Assembly (NCBI RefSeq): GCF_019649055.1
Contig: NW_026570246.1
Coordinates: 744,001-808,000, forward strand
Source of the DNA: Paramacrobiotus metropolitanus
Taxonomy: Eukaryota > Tardigrada > Eutardigrada > Parachela > Macrobiotidae
Reading direction: 5' to 3'
Length of the DNA: 64,000 nucleotides
In this document: positions 50,001-60,477 of the stretch, piece by piece
How positions within the stretch are numbered: position 1 is the first letter of the stretch
Layout: each line of letters starts with the position of its first letter
The notes under the pieces: model-generated
The model's input: the letters and a program-made list of their open reading frames with translations, nothing else
Database searches by the model: none
What the model was told of the DNA's origin: nothing
Made by a program: the position numbers and the translations under genes

Positions 50001-53000
50001 CTTTACCTAACCACAATCAAAGGGAGAAAAACTGCTGAGAAAGCCGTTCAAAGTTTGCGGCACTTCGCCACGGGTTTTACCTACCCTAACAGTTTTTGGT
50101 ATTTCTCTTGGTCTTCCTGCAGAGTTTTCGTAAAGCACAAAATATAATCAAATTTGGAATTCTTTTCTCTCCTAATTCCAAGTACGACACTACTTACACA
50201 AGTAACTTCTTCATGATGCTTTTCTAGAAAATTAACTCTCGATAACTAGGTGGAAAAACCACAAAGCTGCTCAAGGTGCCAGACGGTAAAAAATCGAAAA
50301 CTTCTTATAAAACTCTATTGTTGTTGGTACAACTTGAAGTTATGGCTATTCTGTTTAACGCTTTTCCCAGTTCTTCAATGAATTTTTTGCTTCTAATTTC
50401 TCTAAGTAGTTTATATAATTGCTTATACAACAAAAGATACATCACATATCTATTACTTCAAATGGCAGGGAGGCAAAATAGGGAAAATTACTTTCGGAGC
50501 GTCCTTTGTAGTCCGTTTGTTTTAAAACGATATCCCAGATTCAATATTAACTAAGAATTTCATAACAGCAAATTTCCATTCAGCTTAAGCCGAATAAAGG
50601 TTTGGCTATTGTATTTGAAAAATAGTAATACTGTTACATCGCACCGGTTGTACCATAGACGTATACAAAGGGCATTCCAAAGGTTTTTTCAGTATTTGCA
50701 TTTTCCGCTCCCAAACCTATTCAACCCTTTTCCCACATTATTTTACTATTCATAATGCCACTCGTTAACTATAATGACAAACTTAATCAACCACGAAATT
50801 AATTAAACTGAATTATATGAATGTACATTAGACAGTCACGGCGCGCATACGCCAATTCCCAAACGCCGTTGCGCAACCGTTAAATTGTCAAGGAAAATGG
50901 CCCGGTACATAGCGTCAGAAATGGTATACACACACTAGACCTTTCGTTTTCGCGCACTTCGAATCACGTTTTTGTAACACTTTATATCATTCTAAAGCTA
51001 AACGATTTGTATACATTGTTCTGAAAACCGTTGGCGCGCGCAACATCCGGGATATGGCGCACTAAAATGGGTGAAAAGTTAAATGCATTGTTGTGTACCA
51101 AAAGTCTGCTTATTACCCGATCTTCTTGAAACTTTGCTATAAAAGACACATGGCCATAAAGTTAAAAGTGAACCAGTTGGCGTCATTGTCAAATTATGAA
51201 ATTTACCGTATCGACATTTTTGGAACATCGATAATAATGTGTGATGCACGGAACCTTTGGCCAGATCAGGATGATTAATAGATCGATTAATTACGTTGCG
51301 GAATATAAATATATCAATAAGGCAGTCGAACCAATGAAACTGTAATGGGCGGAAATGCAAAGACAAAGTCGAGAATTTTGGAGAAATGCAGAGTTAACTG
51401 TCACATTCTGGATCCGCTGCTCTCGTGTAAAAGGAAACTCAGGCCGATGAAGGGAGATTTGACGACATCACTGTCCAGCAAAAACTGTGAAAACAGAATC
51501 GCGCCAACAGAAATCAAATTTCAGATGTATTTCCAGTAGATTTTTTAGTTTGACTGCTATATTTTTTAATTCAGGTTTCAGACACAGTTAAGACACACAG
51601 CAAAGCATAGCTGATTTATAATGTTGAAAACATGCAAGAAAAAAGATGAATTCTGGATGCACACTCAACGTTACTCTGTGCTCACAAGCAAAAGGAACCG
51701 GTTGTGTTTTGATTTCATGCGGCATGCCGTGTTTAGATTCTTTGGAATACTTCTATGCCTTATTTCATTCTGCTACTAGAAGCATACAGTTAGCATATAG
51801 TTTATTTTATTCTAATTTTTTTAAACCAACTGATATTCAAGGTTAGCCGTTACATCTGCAGAGCAGGTAAAGTTAGGTACAGTACTAACAGTAAACAGGC
51901 ACCATCCATGACATGTATAGAAGCTATTATTGTGAATGTACTGCTGGATGTGAATGTAAATTGACCCATGCGATCAAATGAAATTTTGGAAATTATCACG
52001 CCACACAGATGCGCACCAGACCTGGTCACCTAGGAAGCTATTTCCAACGATTTAGCGAAACACGTGCTATTTTCGTGTTACAGCGTAACGTTAAAGCGTA
52101 ACTTGAAAAGCGTAACGCTACTGAAGATACCTGTATTTTTCGTTAACAACTGTAACGTAGCGCGTAAAAAATGCGAAACTCACCCGGGAACATTTTCCCC
52201 CTCCAAATTCAAAAAATCGTCATGTTTTGTAAAATTGTGGTGTACTATTGTGGTATGCTTAAAAAAATATTTTTATCTGCCATCGTCAAGGGGGCGTGGT
52301 CAGACAACATTTAAAAGTTTGCATACAGTACTATCAAATACTGTGTAATGCAGTGCAGTATAAGTTATTCCAAGAACTTAATACAGGTAGTCTACCTGTA
52401 TTAGATATACTATACACTATAGTAAGTATATAGATATTAACACTGTAGTAAGTACTTGGTTATTCGTAATTATTACAGTATGTTGACTTTTTTTCCAGCA
52501 CCGTGGACTTTTGCAGCTGTCGAGTAATGATGTATAAGAAGCCAACGGGCGTCGGCTCGGGCCTGCCTTTGTGTACATTTTCGAAAATTTGTTATAAAGC
52601 ACGTATTGTTTATTAGTAGAAAAATGCTTTTTTGCACAACTTATTGTATACAACAAATTGATGTGTGTGCACACAGACAGCAACGGTGCGACACGACGCA
52701 CGTGGGCTTCTTTTACATCATTACTCGACAGCTCCAAAAGTCCACGGTGTGCAGTAAAAAAAAGTTAACATAATAATAATTACGAATAACACTTGCGCTG
52801 CATTGCATTACACAGTAGTATGTGATAGCATGCAAACTTTTAACTGTTGTCTGGCCACGCCCCTTTGACGATCGCAGATAAAAATATCTTTTTGAGCATA
52901 CTACAATAGTCAATAGACACTACCATTTTACAAAACATGAGAATTTTTTGAATTTGGAAGGGGAAAATGTTCCCTAGTCAGTTTACTTGCAGAAATGTTC

Positions 53001-53317
53001 CATGTAAAACGTAACGCTAACGGTACGTTAATTTTGCATAACTGTCCAGGTCTGCTACGCGCTAACTCACAACACATTCACATGCAACGCAACACATTCT
53101 CCAACAAAAGCAAAGCCCGGTTTTGGTAATGCATCTTTCACAAGCAAGTACTTTTGATAGACGTGCATGAACATCAATTTCGAAGAAAGCGGAAAAAACG
53201 TGACTGAAGTGAAGTACAAATGCCAATTAGCTTACCAAGATGTAAATCACCATGGTGCGCCTGTGCTTCCTCACCGTTGTGGTTACCCTGTTGATTATGT
53301 CCAGGATTCGGCTCCAT
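47033..53317 (-). CDS. Small tail-anchored coiled-coil protein, unrecognised
   Basis: Three coding exons, 53236-53317, 49464-49815 and 47033-47117, join in phase (1, then 2) to 172 aa. The ATG lies two bases inside an exon beginning after TTTCTTTGCAG. The N-terminus is Asn/Gln/His-rich (MEPNPGHNQQGNHNGEEAQA); residues about 45-140 form an Arg/Glu/Ala-rich coiled coil (RRGELRKQLEQIEDRVYDAE, EERARRLATEEELTEL); the C-terminus is a single hydrophobic Gly/Val-rich helix (VALLIGGVVGFVVGFFLW) followed by KRNQ, the layout of a tail-anchored membrane protein of ER or mitochondrial outer membrane. Without the last splice the middle exon would run to a nearby stop at 49460, giving a soluble form. The introns are 2.3 and 3.4 kb, far longer than elsewhere, and are filled with foldback elements. 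The family is unknown. Confidence 0.65.
47371..47853. mobile_element. Foldback element 5 (inside an intron)
   Basis: AAGTATGGGAGAACGTTCAG with about 100 following bases (47374-47475) is repeated in inverse orientation at 47763-47853 (CGAACGTTCTCCCATACTT), about 80% alike. It contains no open frame. It lies in the last intron of the tail-anchored gene. Confidence 0.7.
48525..49360. mobile_element. Foldback element 6, family copy A
   Basis: The left end CAAAGGACGTACCGAAAGTA and right end TACTTTTGGTACGTTCTTTG are inverted copies of about 45 bases, with TA-type flanks on the right. Internal sequence (for example AAAAACCACAAAGCTGC) is shared in order with copy B at 49880-50508. Confidence 0.8.
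49880..50508. mobile_element. Foldback element 7, family copy B
   Basis: Left end AGAGAACGCTCCAAAAGTAA and right end TTACTTTCGGAGCGTCCTTT are inverted copies. The terminal and internal sequences match copy A but it is about 200 bases shorter, so these are two diverged members of one non-autonomous family in the same gene. Confidence 0.8.
50509..52017. other. Intronic sequence without recognised features
   Basis: Part of the 3.4-kb intron of the tail-anchored gene. No repeats or open frames could be supported. Confidence 0.4.
52018..53053. mobile_element. Foldback element 8, about 1-kb imperfect palindrome
   Basis: The outer AGACCTGG (52018) and CCAGGTCT (53046-53053) are mirrored. The arms 52180-52370 and 52775-52985 are inverted copies (GGAACATTTTCCCC, AGGGGGCGTGGTCAGACAAC and their complements), and an inner pair sits at 52498-52560 and 52680-52750 (CACCGTGGACTTTTGCAGCT and complement). 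A 12-base-arm hairpin (TAATACAGGTAG) is at 52379-52403. No coding capacity. Confidence 0.8.
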
Positions 53318-53367
53318 CCCTGCAAAGAAAGGCATGCAAGCATATCCCTCGTAAACAAGAGTCGAAT

Positions 53368-53659
53368 ACGAGGAGGAGTAAAGCATCTTCGGTAGCGCGT
53401 TCGAATGTCAAGACTCTTTGAACACTGTGCGTTGAGTGTGCAATAGCATGATTCACTTAACAGCGAACTGCGGAAGGCTGGCAGTCCACATTTAACTTGG
53501 CCACTGTCAATCATAGCACTCATTCACGGGTGACGGTCACATTGCACTTAGATGGGCAACCTTCCACGGTTGGCTGTTAAGAGAATCATGCCGTCGCACA
53601 GTGTTCAAAGAGTCTTGACATTCGAACGCGCTACCGAAGATGCTTGACTCCTCCTCGTA
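53368..53659. mobile_element. Foldback element 9, near-perfect hairpin upstream of the tail-anchored gene
   Basis: An arm of about 70-95 bases (AAGCATCTTCGGTAGCGCGT, AAGACTCTTTGAACACTGTG) at 53368-53465 returns almost unchanged in reverse complement at 53571-53659. The loop is about 105 bases. It lies some 50 bases upstream of the exon holding the start codon. Confidence 0.85.
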
Positions 53660-56600
53660 CCCAAAGCGCAACAAATAGTCTGATCAGTTATCAAGGAAAT
53701 AGATCTATATTATGATCGGCCGCCCCGTGGAACTTGGCTTGAAAAAACCGCTAAGCAAATTAAAAAACCGATTTCACCATTAAACTCAGCATGTCCCAAA
53801 AGGGTCCCACATGCATTTTGTTTTCAAAAACATCTGCCCTAGACCACTCGGATGCCGGTACCGGTACAGGCATCAGTTCAAGGTGACCTTGAAAGACCTT
53901 TTACACAAAACACTGTTGCGTGGAGCAGCTAATACTCAAATGCAAGTATGTAGTGCAAAAAAAAACTGTAATAAAAAAAACTGTACTTCCAATTAAACTT
54001 CGAAAAATTTTCAACTTTGTCACGTTTCAACAAAATGCTCTAAAGCGAAGAAATTTTTTCCTGGTTTTCGGAACCGGAAAGCGCTTTTGCACTGGAACTT
54101 TTTAGCTTTTCCACGTACTCATACATTGTTCTCTGTGCATTACAAAACACTTAGATCTACAATAACCATAAAATTTACAATTAAATTAAGTACCAAAAAA
54201 GTGGTTTCGGTGTAAAACGATCTTATTACTCATACTGTACTCACGCGTCTTCATGCAAATTTGGGATATTTGAGATTATACATATTTACCTGCATAGTTC
54301 CTTTACATATTACGTAGAGGCGAAATCGCACTTCGTCCACTCGGTGGTAGTGAGAAAACAGGCAGTGTCTAACCATAGTTTGCAAGCGAAAGTTTACTGA
54401 CCGTTAGTTTTCCTATACAATGAAAAGCTCACGGACCAGACCGGCATATGAGAACGGAACCCAACGGAACCCTTGCCCAGTACCCACTGTTCGATGCTAA
54501 CAAAGTTCTTGAGCTGTCGAATGAACAGTACCGCACAAAGGTACTAGTAACACTATCCACTAACCAGACCTACTGAGTTACAGGAAACATACTGACCGTC
54601 GATCAGGCCTGTAGAGTGAATGGAAGCTGAAGTTTCAGGGAAGGGATATTATCTTAGCGTTACTGGCTTAGAGCAGATAAGAGCAGAACCGTTATCATTG
54701 TCCAGCAGAACGCTAATGCTCCAGCTGTCAAACGAACAGAATTGTGCAGAAGCTGGCATGTCTATCCGCCGACCAATCCTACTGAATAAAAGGAATGGTC
54801 GCCATGGTCCGAGATCCTCAATTACCACCGGCCTTACCACCCCCTACCACAAACAGTGTGACCGCGAGGGCTAGTTTTTGTTTTGTTGGTGGCCATTGCC
54901 AATAAACAAAAATTTTTGACTACCTAGTACCGGGTAGAACGGTTTGACTACCTAGTACCGGGTAGAACGACATCCCGTGAACTTAAATGCAAACGCCATT
55001 AGATGCTTAAAATCTCTGTCAAAAACGTTTTTGGAAACAGTTATCCGGAAACAATCGAAATTCAGAAAGAGCCAACCCACAGGTCATATCAGTGTTTAAG
55101 GACCATTAATCCGGGCTGCTGCGTAAACGGAAATTATGGACCCGCCGTTGCGGTTACTAATGTTCGGTGATTAGGACAACGTGATCTCTGTTGCTCGTTA
55201 TCACTACAAACTCCTTGCTGCCGACTGAATGAATGGAATTTTCCAAAAATTCACACTACTGTATTTACCGATCAAACCTACTGGTTACTGAACAAAGGAT
55301 ATTATTGTACTCGATCAAAAACGATCGATCAGTTATTAAGAAGTAGCGAAGCAGAATTATTAGAAACTTAGCACCGCTGACCGCTCTCCGATTATTAGTC
55401 GTGTTACTAACCATTTTGCTTCACATAAAATGAACCGATCAGCTATGTAATGATGTTTCCTGATTAGATTAAGCTAACTGAAGTAATGAACAGTCATACA
55501 ATCATACAGTCATACAATCATACAATGTAAAAACATACACTAAACCAGGCTTCAAAAATAAACGAATAAGAATTATTTTTCAAGGAAATGACTGTAGACC
55601 ACAAGAGCATCTGAGGCGAAGCCGAAGATGACTCTTGTAACTTATAACTAGCGAGAACTGGTTTACGCTGCTTACGTAATCACAAAAAACGTGCTGCAGT
55701 CACACACTCACAGTGTAGTGGCTTGCCACGTGTAAGCGATAACGCTAGCACTTGTGACTTGTCAAGCACATCTACAATCCTGGCACACGATTATGTACGT
55801 AACCAAATTACACACTGAATCTCAACAAACCACAAAAACTCAGCGATCACGAATCCCTTTAAAGGTGGAAAACTTCTGCACAATACACGGTCGAAAGGGA
55901 TATAAATATACCGAAATAACTCACAAATTCCCTGTTTTTTACTGTTATCGAACCAAACTTTCCAAATGCTGCGCTCGAAAAACCAAGCAAATGACAAATG
56001 TTTCATTACACTCTTCTATATGATTTACACAATCAGCTATGCATTCATAAATAAATTAGGATATTTTCCTATTCCATGGAAAACCAGCAAATTTCAGAAC
56101 CCGGACCCCGGACAACAGCACGAAAACCTACTAAAGCAGATAGCTTTCACACTCTCAGGTCGCAGACGCACTCTTACCGTTTTCTGCAAGTCAAGCCAAT
56201 ACGAAATGGGAAATCCCAAAACCACCTGCAAACCGATGCACCGAAGAAATTATTATCCTTTCCTGAATAACAAAAGGAAAGCAAATTTTCGAATCTTTGA
56301 GTTGAAAAGTCACAAAGCGCAAGGAGGAAAAATTAGATACGGTATTAGGGAAAAGCCACTTTTGGCAAGCTTGGTAATTCTGGGCGTATGTGTATGAGTT
56401 TTGTAGAGAAAAAAATCTAGAATTTTTCAGAATCTTCTAAATACAAGAAAACATAACGAATTTGATGCAAAAGTGATAAAACTACCAATACACGCTATAG
56501 CATAGGGTCTATGGGCAAGCACTAAATTTAGCCGTGCCAAACAGAAAAGTAACCGAATGCACACTGCCAGTAGCACCATTAGAACTCACTTCCGTTTGAG

Positions 56601-57102
56601 CTTATCCCGGTGTGCGGTAGCCCTAACGTCACTTATTAACTTTCAGACGATTTTAGGTCATCTTTGGCCACTTCCCAAAATTCAGAAGAAGCTTTATTTG
56701 CTAGACACCTGCAGTTTTATAAAAGTTTAAACCTAATTTTAACGTTTTAGCTCAGGCAGAGACAGTAAAAAGCAGTCTGCCAGTATGCCATGGTTCGAGA
56801 ACCTAACCGAGAAACACAACGTTCAAATGGTGGGTCACGATTTCGAAGATTCGGAAGAACTCGGGAATTTCTCTCCAAAAAGCTTGAAAAAAAATTGAAG
56901 AACTTAATATTAAAGATCATTTAAACTTGGTTTACTTCTACTTTAAGCCAGCGATTCGAAAGATAAATACAGAAGAACGCTGGATTTCGCAATGTGTAGC
57001 AGGGTCTACGACACTTTGCACGGTTCGGCTTAGCGGTATTTCGGGCTAACCATACACCATTAGAAAGAGCATTAAATTTGCTATCTTATTGGTGAGGTTT
57101 TA
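53660..57102. other. Gene-poor region with decayed repeats
   Basis: No gene recognised in 3.4 kb. It holds a 27-base tandem duplication at about 54916-54969 (GACTACCTAGTACCGGGTAG twice), a (CATACAAT)-like microsatellite at about 55492-55530, and three loosely similar stretches (around 54510, 54725 and 55215) sharing AGCTGTC-AA-GAACAG and CCTACTG segments, which may be an old tandem repeat. Confidence 0.4.
54916..54969. repeat. 27-bp direct tandem duplication
   Basis: TTTGACTACCTAGTACCGGG plus TAGAACG occurs twice head to tail without mismatch. Confidence 0.85.
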
Positions 57103-57220
57103 TTACGATCCAATCAGAAACCCGATGGGCAGGGCGATGGAAAGTACGAGCATGCAGTTTACGAGTACGAAGCACGGGCAATAGATCGGTTCCGGTTCAG
57201 AGTGGGTTAATATACACACA
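57103..57220 (-). CDS. Possible last exon encoding a hydrophobic C-terminus
   Basis: After an acceptor (GGTATTACAG) the - strand reads ILTHSEPEPIYCPCFVLVN and then a hydrophobic run (CMLVLSIALPIGFLIGS) ending in a stop, like a membrane-anchoring tail. The entry phase would be 2. No upstream exon was found, so the call is tentative. Confidence 0.25.
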
Positions 57221-58574
57221 CTGTAATACCGTATCTAGGAAAAATGGCTGTTTAAAAGTTTGCAAAGTCACAGACTGAACACTGCTTTGATTTTGCGATT
57301 TGGGAAGGCACGATTTTCACGCTATCGGCTGTAGTAAAGGGCGATCCATAAACTACGTACGCAGCGAACAAGAGAGTGAGGGGTCCAAAAAACGTGACAA
57401 GCTGTGACGCCTCGGCGAACCCAGGGGGGAGGGTTGGTCACCTGCATGTATTACGATTTAACGAACCAGGGGGGAGGGGTCAAGCAAACGTGACAGACCG
57501 CTACGAGGCGCGGGGGAAAGCTGATGGATAAGTTCGATGGAAAGCGGTCGACGGTTAAAACCGCAGCTTGTGGACCGCAGTCAAGTACAGTGCTACCGAA
57601 AAATGCCGTAGAAAACATTCGACTGACTTGTGAGCTCCCATAAAAGTACTGTACCTAATAAACTGACAACTGAAAGGAAAGCTGGACATCGAATCATCGA
57701 TTACCAAACAAAAAATTTATTGGTATTGTGTTAAATCGAAAAATCGAACACTGTGAGAAATGTACAGTGTAAAAATCTACTGTAACTGGGCGCTATAAAT
57801 ACTTACTCGACTACTCGTATAATTATTTATAGAAAGTGCTAATTTTACACCACCTCTGGTCACTTTGAAGTTTGATTTATGTAAGGAGATTCGTTATTAT
57901 TATATTTCGAAAATAAAACTCTCAGCTTAACATTTGCATCATTTTAAAAGTGTTTTTCTACGCGTAATGTTCTATAGCTGACACTGCCTGACAGTACATT
58001 TGAAATCAACAACTGTTTCCTTATTTTGTTTAGACTTGCGCGGTCTTATCTCACATATGAACACTGCAGAAACCGAAAGGAAAACAACCGTTCTTTTAAA
58101 ACAGTCTGGTTCTGTTTCTCTCCTTCTGCGCAGAATGTCAAAAAACAAAAAGTTGCCTGGAGGGAAAAACTTAACCGAAATCTGATATCAGCCCAATGTG
58201 AAAAACAGAAAATATAGAAATATCTATATTTGTAATCTTTTGCCGCTTTTGCTGTTGAGGGTTGCCTACCGTATCACGTATGCAATACTTTACTCGTACT
58301 GTACTGTACATGCTCGTATAAATATTGTAAAGCGAAAAAAGTTTTGTTTAGAGCGGTTCTATCACAACAACATTTGAAGGTGCATCCTAAAATAATAACT
58401 TTTAATTATTGCCTCCATGGTGTTTACGTGCGATGTGGATTTCGGTAATAAATGCTTTCGGAAATGGACATCGTACAGCGTGCGGTATGTGTACGCCACG
58501 GAGAATGCGGAACGTAGATACATACGTAGTTTATGATTAGAGATTTTGGTTTTCTTATTTGCCCGAACAATATC
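57221..58574. other. Intergenic, with a G-rich transposon-end-like stretch
   Basis: Between 57345 and 57520 the pattern CATAAACTACGTACGC, GGGGTCCAAAAAACGTGAC, CCAGGGGGGAGGG (twice) and GGGTCAAGCAAACGTGAC looks like the ends of DNA transposons and MITEs common in invertebrates. The rest should contain the promoter of the monooxygenase gene. Confidence 0.4.
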
Positions 58575-60104
58575 ATGACGTCGAGTATGGCTGTAATTGG
58601 AGCCGGTGCCAGTGGTCTCGCGTCGTTATGGGCTTTCGAGAAAGCACAGCGCGCCGGTGCAAAGAAACCGGAAATCGTTTGCTATGAAAAACAGAGCGAC
58701 TGTGGCGGCCTGTGGAATTACGTTTGGCGCACTGGACTGGATGAGTTCGGCGAGCCAGTCCATTCTGGCATGTACAGAGGTCTGTGGTCGCTGTCACCGA
58801 TAGAATGTCTGGAGTTACCTGTACCGGGTTATACTTTTCTCGACCATTTCGGCAAACCCATTCCGCCCTGTCCGCCCCGCGCCGTGTTACGGGATTACAT
58901 AACTAGTCGCGTGAAAAAGGGTGTTATGCAAAAGTAAATTCAGTTTAACAGCGTCGTCCGCTGGGTGGAATTTGATGACAAAAGCGACAAATTTACTGTA
59001 ACTGTCAAAGATTTACAAAGCGATATTGTGCACACCGAACAGTTTGACTGGGTGGTGGTAGCCACTGGGCATTTTTCGATTCCAAATTACCCGGAATTTC
59101 CAGGTACGACAGATTTTACCCATAGCCCATAGCAATCATATAATATAGTATAAGTACTAGATACTGATATACATACTGCATACATACGTGATACGAGAAT
59201 GTTCTAAGTTTTTTTTAAATTTTGTTGGAACAAAAATGACACTATTCATTGTATTATGCCATTCTTTTCAGGAATGGATAGCTTCCCAGGCCGAGTAGTG
59301 CATTCTCACGATTTCCGTAATGCAGCAGACTTTGCTGGGAAGCGTGTTCTGATTATTGGCCGAAGTTATTCTGCCGAAGACATCGCGATTCAGTGCTTCA
59401 AGTATAGCTGCCAGTCGGTCACTATCAGCTACCGAAGCAGGCCTTTCGGCTTCAAATGGCCGGATGGTATCACCGAGAAGCCTCTCCTCCGTGAACTTCG
59501 AGACGCAACTGCGTACTTTGTCGATGGATCCAGCGCAGATGTGGACGCGATTATCATGTGCACTGGCTACCAGCACCATTTCCCTTTCCTGTCGGATCAT
59601 CTTCGCTTGAAGACCGCCAATGTGTGGTATCCGTTGGGACTGTACAAAGGCATCTTCTGGCACCACAATACCAAATCAATCTATCTCGGTATGCAGAATC
59701 AGTGGTTCACCTTCCCCCTGTTTGACGCGCAAGCCTGGTATGCGCGTGATGTCATTCTGGGTAAAATAAAATTACCGAAGGTGGAGGAGAGGGAAAACGA
59801 TATGGCAAAGTGGAGTGGTAGGGAGCAGGCATGGACACAGGCCGAAAAAGATGCCGGTGTGTTTATGTTTTTTCAGGCTGATTATATGCGAGATTTGCTA
59901 GACGCCACCGATTACCCGCAGTTTGATATCGACGGAATGATTCGGATCTTTGAAGACTGGGAGCGTCACAAGCGGGAGAAGGAGGGTGTTTTGGAATATC
60001 GGGATCATACACATCGATCCGTTATGACCGACACTACTGCCCGGATTCACCATACGAAATGGCTGCACGAAATGGATGACACGTTGGAAAATTTTGTGCA
60101 TTAA
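58575..60104 (+). pseudogene. Bacterial-type flavin monooxygenase (trimethylamine monooxygenase-like) with one in-frame stop
   Basis: Two exons, 58575-59103 and 59272-60104, join in phase to about 453 codons, the length of bacterial trimethylamine monooxygenase (Tmm), which oxidises trimethylamine to its N-oxide using FAD and NADPH. Motifs: FAD site [34 protein letters not shown] motif FPGRVVHSHDF, NADPH site IIGRSYSAEDIA (the usual GxS region with Arg for Ala), MCTGYQHHFPF, MQNQWFTFPLFDAQAW and a C-terminal FRDH-like EYRDHTHRS. Resemblance from memory is clearly to the bacterial Tmm group and not to the vertebrate FMO1-5 type; there is no C-terminal membrane helix. A TAA at 58935-58937 interrupts exon 1 where the family has Trp or Tyr (RKWIRFN region), and the frame continues conserved behind it. 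So it is a recently inactivated gene, a sequence error, or a read-through case. Start: ATG at 58575 (an in-frame ATG also lies at 58533). Confidence 0.85.
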
Positions 60105-60477
60105 TTTTGAAAGTAAAGATTACCCTCGTGTACCGCCTGATATGCGTATTATTAGACTTGCTGACAAAGTCAAATTTCGCTTCGAATTTTTGTGGCCGTG
60201 CAGCTTTTTACAGTACTGCTTGACCTGTGTACATTAGACAATGCTTTCACTTTCATGGATTTTAATTGATTCGTTTTCTGGTACAAAGCGAATTACATCA
60301 CAACCGTATTCACATTAGGCTTCAGCTCTGTTTTAGAGATTTTTGCTCCATTGTAAGTCTAGATGTTGTATAATAATGATATGTCTACAGGGCGTATCCG
60401 TATACAGTATAATCTGTAACTGCAAAGCCTATGTTTTATCCAATAATCCACATCCAGAAATATGTCCAATCCCAACA
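60105..60477. other. Convergent 3' regions of the monooxygenase and otopetrin genes
   Basis: About 370 bases without an open frame of note. Confidence 0.5.

Noticed and set aside
55492-55530. CATACAAT repeats considered as a CRISPR-like array
   Set aside because: Units are contiguous without spacers and the genome is eukaryotic; it is a microsatellite.
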